Part shown: positions 57,869 through 64,000 of the stretch, piece by piece
Numbering within the stretch: the first letter of the stretch is position 1
Layout of the letters: every line of letters begins with the position of its first letter
Origin: Hydra vulgaris
Lineage: Eukaryota; Cnidaria; Hydrozoa; Anthoathecata; Hydridae
Length of the DNA stretch: 64,000 nt
Assembly: GCF_038396675.1 (NCBI RefSeq)
Contig: NC_088934.1
Span: 38,054,001 to 38,118,000 of the forward strand
Direction of reading: 5' to 3'
Position numbers and translations under genes: made by a program
Notes under the pieces: generated by a model
What the model was told of the DNA's origin: nothing
The model's input: the letters and a program-made list of their open reading frames with translations, nothing else
Database searches by the model: none

Positions 57869-58713
57869 GATTTTATCCCTAGTAGCCCTTTGGTGCGACG
57901 GACTTGCGTATATTTTTTAAATGCATGGGTTAATAGCCAGCACTTTATATTATAAACAACGAATTTTAAGTTTATTATTTTAACTCGCATGAGAGTTAAA
58001 ATGTCAAACGTGCATGCGTAAAACAGCATTGTTAACGCTCTTTAGATATTGTAAATATTTGTGGTGGACATTTAAATAAACTGGAGACATGTAAATATTA
58101 TTTGTTTTTGAAATATATAATAATGACTGTTGTAAAAAAAAAAATTAGATGCGTATAAAGACAGGTATACAATACGACGCCTACTGAGTATCAAACTCGC
58201 ATTTGAAACTTTTGTAAACACGTATAAAACACGATAACAGAGAAAACGATATTTTCCTGGTATTGCTTGCTCATTTAAAACTTTCCAGAATATGCGTTAT
58301 TTACGAATCGTCGGGGATAGTGCAAATCCGCGAATCTACTACAGGTAGGGAGCGCGTATCTGCATTGCAGATAGTTTTACAGTAGAAGGTTAAAACCGTA
58401 TTTTTTTTTTTTTTTATTTAAACAGATTTTGGGCTCATTTTGGAATAGAGAGTTTTATTAATGTTCTTTGTAATGTCAGTAATACCTATTAGGTGTTTTA
58501 GTTAATAATTTGATCGCTAGAACACTTACGCGGATTTGGTTTAACCACAAATTCATCACAAATTCATCTATGGTACTCCATAGAGTAAGTTATGCAGTAT
58601 TGAAATCAAACTAGTAATATTATCACGAAATAATAATTATAAAATAATCGAATTATAACATGAATTGTAATATCTGTTTAAAGCCTTACATCATACATGC
58701 TCAATTAAAAAAA

Positions 58714-58714
<1 letters not shown>
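57869..58714. other. No gene seen
   Basis: Sequence after the LINE break. No recognised gene or repeat. Confidence 0.45.

Positions 58715-58775
<61 letters not shown>
58715..58775. repeat. (TA)n microsatellite
   Basis: About 60 bp of TA. Confidence 0.95.
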
Positions 58776-58779
<4 letters not shown>

Positions 58780-59170
58780 CTTTATGATTATAAATTAGGA
58801 AAAATGTTACTCATTAACATTAAAATTACAAAAAACATCAAAAAAGTATAAGAACTATTTCAACTACTCAAAAAATAACAACTGTCATCGTAGTTATAGT
58901 TGAACAGAGTAAAAGAAAATCATTTTTGTAAGGTCAGTTGTCATAAAATACATGGCAATCCTTGGGCATAACACTTTTTAACTGTTGTAAATGATCATAT
59001 TTTGATTTTGAGATTAGCAATCTTTCAGTAAAGAGTTATGGTGGAATCACTGGTTGAACTCTTTTTGGTCTTTGTGGTAATTGTTTAAATTGTTCATCGT
59101 AACTTAGTTTGAAATCTATTGTACCATTGGAATTGTATCTTAGAACTCTGATATCAACCACACATTTTGC

Positions 59171-59173
<3 letters not shown>
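58776..59173. other. No gene seen
   Basis: Nothing recognised. Confidence 0.45.
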
Positions 59174-59246
<73 letters not shown>

Positions 59247-59250
59247 GAGT
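59174..59250. repeat. (GA)n microsatellite
   Basis: About 37 GA repeats with one GGGA interruption, followed by a TATAGTATAG palindromic run (59250-59285). Confidence 0.95.
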
Positions 59251-59635
59251 ATAGTATAGTTACTATACTATACTATAGTATAGATATAAACTCTATAACC
59301 TTAGACATTATTAGCAAAAGAGAATGGTTTTGAAGTATTAGTATCAAAACAATAGTAATAGTAGATCAAAACAATAGTTATAGTATTGCACGAACTTCTA
59401 CTAATACTATTATTCTACTAATACTATTGTTTTGATCTCCTTTTTATATATAATATAAAGGCTTGTCAAAAATAAACAGTTATAAAGTAGTTTTATTCAA
59501 CGCTCACTAAATATTTATATATGATATATTTTAATATATATAATACTAGATATATTTTAAAAAAATTTTAAAATAGAATACTTACACAATTTTGTAGATA
59601 TAATTATAAGTTAAATTATTTAAAACGCGTATTAT

Positions 59636-59870
59636 AGGGAGTTAATTTATTTCAGTGGGGGTTAGAAATACTTAAGCCCCCGGTTAATCCATTTCGCTAT
59701 ATTTTAAAATAATTTAACTCCCGGGGTTAATTTATTTCGAAATAGATTAACCGGGGAGTTAAAATGTTTTAACCGGGAGTTAACTTTTTGGGGAGTTAAT
59801 CTATTTCGCGTCACCGGCAATTAATAGCAGGATTAATTTCCGGCACTGCCGGCAATTACCATTTGCGTTT
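59636..59870. repeat. Cluster of GGGAGTTAA / TTAACCGGGG motifs
   Basis: GGGAGTTAAT-TATTTC(G) occurs at about 59637 and 59790 and GTTAAT(C)TATTTCG at 59724 and elsewhere; complements (TTAACTCCCGGGG, TTAACCGGGG) at 59706 and 59748. It ends in CCGGCACTGCCGGCAATTACC. It lies just upstream of the hAT gene and may be a separate MITE or the element's 5' subterminal region. Confidence 0.5.
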
Positions 59871-59881
59871 TTTAATTATAA

Positions 59882-61679
59882 ATGGCATCTTCAAAATCAA
59901 AACAACGAAAAATCGAAAAGGAATGTCGTTTATTTAATGATGAATGGCAAACTAAATACTTTTTTTGTTGAATGCAATTCAGTCCTAGTATGTTTAATAT
60001 GTAATGAATCGGTTTCAGTGTGCAAAGAATATAATTTAAGGAGGCACTATGATACAAAACATTCAAAAACTTATAACCAGTTTGTCAATGAGGTGCGGAA
60101 AGAAAAATCAATTAAATTGAAAAATAAGTTATTTGAACAAGATTTGTTAAAAAGGGGCAACACTGAAACAGAAAATGCTGCTATTGCAAGTTATGAAGTG
60201 AGTCTTCTTTTAGCTAAAAATTGTAAACCATTCAGTGATGGGGAAATTATTAAGGAATCTCTTGAAATTGTGTTCAAAAACATTTGTCCAGAAAAATTGA
60301 AAATTTTAAATAATATCTCCCTCTCAAAACAAACAATTACACGAAGAACATGTGATATTGCTGATGATCTGAGTTTGTCATTGACTGAAAAAATAAAAGC
60401 ATTTCAGTATTATTCAATAGCTATTGATGAATCAACTGATATATCACAAACTGCTCAATTAGCTATTTTTATTCGTGGTATTGATAATGATTTTCTTGTT
60501 ACTAAAGAGCTACTTGACATCTATCCTATGCAAGGCAGAACAACAGGAGAAGACATTTTTCTTGCCATGAAGAAAGTTTTTAAAAAGTTCAACTTGACTT
60601 ACAACAGATTAATTTCAATTACATCAGATGGTGGCAGCTCAATGATTGGAAAAAAAATGGGCGTTGTTTCCAGACTGGAAAATGAAATGGCAGAAAACAA
60701 CTTGTCATTAATTAAGCTGCATTGTATTATTCATCAGCAAAATTTAACAGCAAAGACTACGGATGTGGAAAATGTAATGTATGTAGTAGTTAAAGCAATA
60801 AAACAGCATTAGGTCCAGTGCATTACGAAGTTGGCAATTTGAGGCTTTTCTTGCTGAAAATGACTCTGAATATGGTGGTCTGCTTTATTATACTGAGGTG
60901 AGATGGCTTTCTAGAGGTTATATGCTGAAAAGAACTTATGATTTGAGACAAAATATGTTGGGTTTTTTCAAAATTATCAATAAAGATTATCCACCAGAGC
61001 TAGAAGAAAAAGAGTTTATTGAAAATTTTGCATTTCTAGTAGACTTGACCCAACATTACAATATACTTAACAAAGAACTCCAAGGAAAAGATCAATTAAT
61101 TGGAAAAATGTACAACCTTATTCTAGCTTTCAGTTGAAATTAACTTTGTGGGAGCAGCAGTTAAGAACTGGAAATTTCAGTCATTTTCTAACTTTGGGTG
61201 AGCTGAATCCTGAAAACACAGCAAAATTTGTTAACTGTATTGCTGAATTGAAAACAAGATTTTCAAAAAGGTTTGCAGATGTTAAGAATCATGCAGACAA
61301 AATCCAATTGTTCACAGTGCCATTCTCTGCTGATATTGAAACTGAACCAGATAAATTCCAAATGGAGTTAATTGATCTTCAATGCAGCAAGGCTTTGAGA
61401 GAAGCATATAATAAACAAAATTTATTGTTATTTTACAAAAATCTTGACCAAAATAAGTACACCAACTAAGTCAAAAATGCAAAAATGATGGGTGTCTTGT
61501 TTGGTAGCACATATTTGTGTGAAAGTGTTTTTTCTCGTATGAAATTTGCAAAATTTTACAAAACAAGATCTGTACAGACAGATACTAACTTGCAGAATAC
61601 ATTAAGAATCGCAACCAGTCAGTTGTTTATTGACATTAAAAATATTGTGAAAAAAAGGCAGGTTCGTGATTACCAATAA
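59882..61679 (+). pseudogene. hAT transposase, GTF2IRD2/ZBED-like, intronless
   Basis: Starts MASSKSKQRKIEKECRLFND (ATG 59882); a shift in a T7 run leads to the BED-like finger VCLICNESVSVCKEYNLRRH with H...TKH. Then FQYYSIAIDESTDISQTAQL (first catalytic Asp), ISITSDGGSSMIGKKMG (second Asp), LIKLHCIIHQQNL (CxxH), a shift near 60805, EVRWLSRGYMLKRTYDLR, a shift near 61135, and the C-terminal GSTYLCESVFSRMKFAKFYK after an in-frame TAA at 61467-61469 (dimerisation domain, catalytic Glu region). Length about 590 aa, normal for the group. Lack of introns and only four lesions imply a fairly recent copy. It would bind hAT TIRs and carry out cut-and-paste transposition. Confidence 0.85.
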
Positions 61680-61854
61680 ACTATAATTTGTATAATACCT
61701 AATAGCCTTGTGACCAGCATATGTTGTTAGCTAGTAAATATGTGTGTTTGAGTGTTATTCCTTTGCAAATCAATATTTTTAAATAAAATATTTTTAAAAA
61801 ACTATATTTTTAAAAATCTCCGGCCCCATTTAACATTTGAAAAGCTAACTTTGG

Positions 61855-61892
61855 CCCTTATCAAAAAAGTTGTGGCCACCCCTGCTTTAAAG
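61855..61892. mobile_element. Right TIR and flank of the hAT element
   Basis: AAGTTGTGGCCACCCCTG ends at 61884; its complement CAGGGGTGGCCACAACTT is the classic hAT CAGxGGTGGCCA terminus. CTTTAAAG follows as the candidate 8-bp target duplication. No matching left end was found between 59300 and 59882, so the left side may be truncated or rearranged. Confidence 0.7.
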
Positions 61893-62567
61893 CAAAGATT
61901 TTCGTTTTTCCATTGTTGTTTTTTGATCAAAATCGGGTACGATATCATATCCGATTTTGATGAAATATTATATACGTACTTTTGATGAATTAGTGATATT
62001 GAAATCGAATTCGAAACTTAAAACTAAATGCGTATTTTTCTGGTATCAACGGCGGTATGTTATACATGATCAATACTCCGAGTATTTACAATACTAGGTA
62101 TGCCGACTGGGATTCAACATGGGTGATTTAGCAATTTTCTTATTTTTAATTAAAAGTTAAAAATTGTTTGCTTTGACGTCAGAACTCACTCTATTGCTTT
62201 GTGAAATATTTAAAATATATAAATATAAATATTTTATACATTTTGCTGTTTGGCAATTATCACAATAACTAAGTAAATAAATAAAATTTACATGACAGGA
62301 GCAAAAAGAATTGTATAGTCGTCTTATCATTAAGCCCCGTAATATATACCATAAATAACATAGCTTTAAAAAACCGTGTAAGATAGTACAAAATAAATCT
62401 TTTAAGTATGAATTACATTTTCTTAAAAATTATATTTAAAAAAAAGAAAGAAAAAATAAATAAAAGTTAAAAGTAAAACTTTTTTAATTTTCTTACGTAT
62501 TATCCTCTTATTTCTTTTTTTTTTAATTTCTTTTGTTAGATCGAAAATAATTAATAAATATTAATGT
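61893..62567. other. No gene seen
   Basis: AT-rich DNA. Bases 62131-62190 match the reverse complement of about 52575-52640 (words AAAAATTGTTTG(C/T)TTTGACGTCA and ACTCACTC). Confidence 0.45.
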
Positions 62568-62581
62568 GTATATATATATAC

Positions 62582-62663
<82 letters not shown>
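62568..62663. repeat. (TA)n microsatellite
   Basis: About 95 bp of TA with early C/G interruptions. Confidence 0.95.
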
Positions 62664-62668
<5 letters not shown>

Positions 62669-62867
62669 CATGGCAAACAATTAGGGGTACTTTATACATA
62701 AGAGTTCAATAATATATAGCATAAGCTTTTTTACATCCTCGGAAATAAGCAAATGATAAAATTAAATCGTGTAAAAGTTTGCAATTTTTTTTTTATATAT
62801 ATGTGTATAAATAAAAATAATAAATATGTTCATAATTATATATCAAATCATAAGAGTACTCTTATTT

Positions 62868-63480
62868 AACGCCAAAGAAGAAATTTAACTGATTGTCGTT
62901 TAGTAGAAGAGTTTGCCTAAGTTTTGTTTTAAATTGGTCAAGCGAAGAGAGTGTTTTAAGATCATTATTTAAAAGTGTATTCCATAATTTAGGTCCTCGA
63001 TTTGTAATTGAGTATTTATTAGCTGAATAATAGGTTTTGGATTGACTAAAGTTATTTTTTGAGAATCTTGTGCTGTATATATGATTTAGTTTTTAAATAT
63101 TGAGTTAAATAAAGACGGTGCCGTTTTTTTATCAAGTTTAAATATAAATATAAGAATTTAATAAAGATTTGTTTTGAAAACATTTAATATATGGAGTTTA
63201 CTAAAAAGTATTTTTGTATGGGAGAGTCAACCTTCATTTCTAATAATCCTAATAGCATGTTTTTGTTTGCAGAGAAGTTTATTTATTTTTGTAACGTTGG
63301 TGCTGCAACAAGCAATATTTGCATAATTTAGGTAACAATGTATAAATGAAAGTATATATATTTCAAACAAGATTGGTTTAAAAACTGTTTAGCTTTATAC
63401 AGTAAACCAATATTTTTTGAAATTTTATTCTAAATTATATTTTCTCTCCAATTGATTTATCTTTTACAGAAAACTTGTGA
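62868..63480 (-). pseudogene. CR1-like ORF2 C-terminal fragment
   Basis: Minus-strand frames read LSFIHCYLNYANIACCSTN, KINKLLCKQKHAIRII, a decayed LHILNVFKTNLY region, then SANKYSITNRGPKLWNTLLN and NDLKTLSSLDQFKTKLRQTL. This is the same C-terminal module as 29700-30402. Multiple stops. Confidence 0.7.
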
Positions 63481-63691
63481 GAAAACCAAATTTTTTTATT
63501 TTGACTAAGATGCCTAAATCAACTAGAAACATCTGGTTTTCCGCTAAAAGCATCTGGTTTTCCTCTAAAAATTTGCTCAATTGAAATATTATTTACCATG
63601 ACACAGCATGAAGACCATTATTCTATGGTCATTATAGCTTCAGGAAAGCAAACATAATTTGCAGTTCATGCCATGATTATACTTTAGAAAA

Positions 63692-63800
63692 AACAAATTT
63701 TATTTAGGTGCCCCAAGAAGTCCTAACGGTCTTATCACAGAGCACCGCGGATGAGCATTTAATTCACGCCACCTTCCCAACCGATGTCGCAAATCTTGCC
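63692..63800 (-). mobile_element. SINE 3' part
   Basis: TTTATTTAGGTGCCCCAAGAAG, TCCTAACGGTCTTATCACAG, AGCACCGCGG, GCATTTAATTCACGCC: the complement of the SINE tail and body. A GGCCGC at about 63891 may be the remains of the head beyond an inserted segment. Confidence 0.7.
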
Positions 63801-63914
63801 TGATGCGCCAAGTGCGATCCAATACGCTGCTAATGCCTTGGCTAGTAGGTCAGAAACCTCCCCTCAAAAAAAAAAAAAAAACGGTCCTTAGGGCCGCAAA
63901 TTCTTAAAATATTT

Positions 63915-64000
63915 TCCACTAGGTATTACTAAAAAAAAAAGCTCCTCAAATTTGAAGAGGGCCCTTAATTTTGCAAACGGCCCCCTAAATTCGCTGGTCC
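63915..64000 (+). mobile_element. hAT-type MITE right part (runs off the window)
   Basis: TATTACTAAAAAA, CCCTTAATTTTGCAAACGGC and CCCCTAAATTCGCTGG resemble 25520-25605 of the MITE at 25312-25652. Confidence 0.5.

Overview
The window looks like nuclear DNA of a cnidarian, most likely Hydra (brown-hydra type). It is strongly AT-rich, full of long (TA)n tracts, has single-exon class A GPCR genes, and is dominated by CR1-like non-LTR retrotransposons, hAT, Tc1/mariner, pogo, THAP/ISL2EU-like and EnSpm-like DNA transposons. CR1 expansion in brown hydras is established knowledge; the species call is inference. I had no database access, so family names come from motifs read by eye.

Layout. 0-7 kb: a TIR element, a SINE tail, a possible orphan exon (1817-2010), a 22-bp minisatellite, and decayed hAT and Tc1 pieces. 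7.2-9.5 kb: a palindromic mini-element, a broken GPCR (7469-8400), a LINE tail, and an inverted-repeat bracket around (TC)n(TA)n. 10.2-12.5 kb: a heavily mutated hAT gene (ZMYM1/DUF4371 type). 13.8-22.6 kb: a LINE copy with an inverted 5' segment, split by a 7.74-kb DNA transposon (14125-21867) with 16-bp perfect TIRs. 22.7-25.7 kb: a deleted Tc1 element and a 341-bp hAT-type MITE. 25.8-26.8 kb: the one intact protein gene, a class A GPCR on the minus strand. 28-30.7 kb: a 5'-truncated CR1-like element interrupted by a tRNA-derived SINE. 31-37 kb: simple repeats, LINE and SINE fragments. 37.3-37.8 kb: a 219-bp-arm inverted repeat. 38.4-41.8 kb: an unclassified minus-strand gene family interrupted by a Tc1/mariner element. 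42.3-48.3 kb: an ISL2EU-like element with a plus-strand THAP-DDE transposase and a convergent minus-strand SWIM-YqaJ-PHD gene, cut by a complete pogo-like element (48315-51145). 52.3-57.9 kb: LINE and Penelope-like fragments, then a long LINE with ORF1, endonuclease and RT, itself interrupted by a 923-bp TIR element and a 64-bp hairpin. 59.9-61.9 kb: an intronless hAT gene. 62.9-64 kb: LINE, SINE and MITE fragments.

Most notable system: the 7.74-kb element. A spliced gene (exons A-E, all junctions phase 0) has a large first intron that contains an EnSpm/Tnp2-like transposase frame with C2H2-like fingers, in the same orientation. This is the tnpA/tnpD layout of the maize En/Spm element, where the transposase frames lie in intron 1 of tnpA. 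The right end also has a dense array of ATAACAGCAT motifs, like CACTA subterminal repeats. In this copy a TAG in exon A and a 1-nt frameshift in the transposase have broken both products.

Nearly all other transposon genes here carry stops, frameshifts or lost catalytic residues. Only the GPCR at 25784-26770 looks like an ordinary functional host gene.
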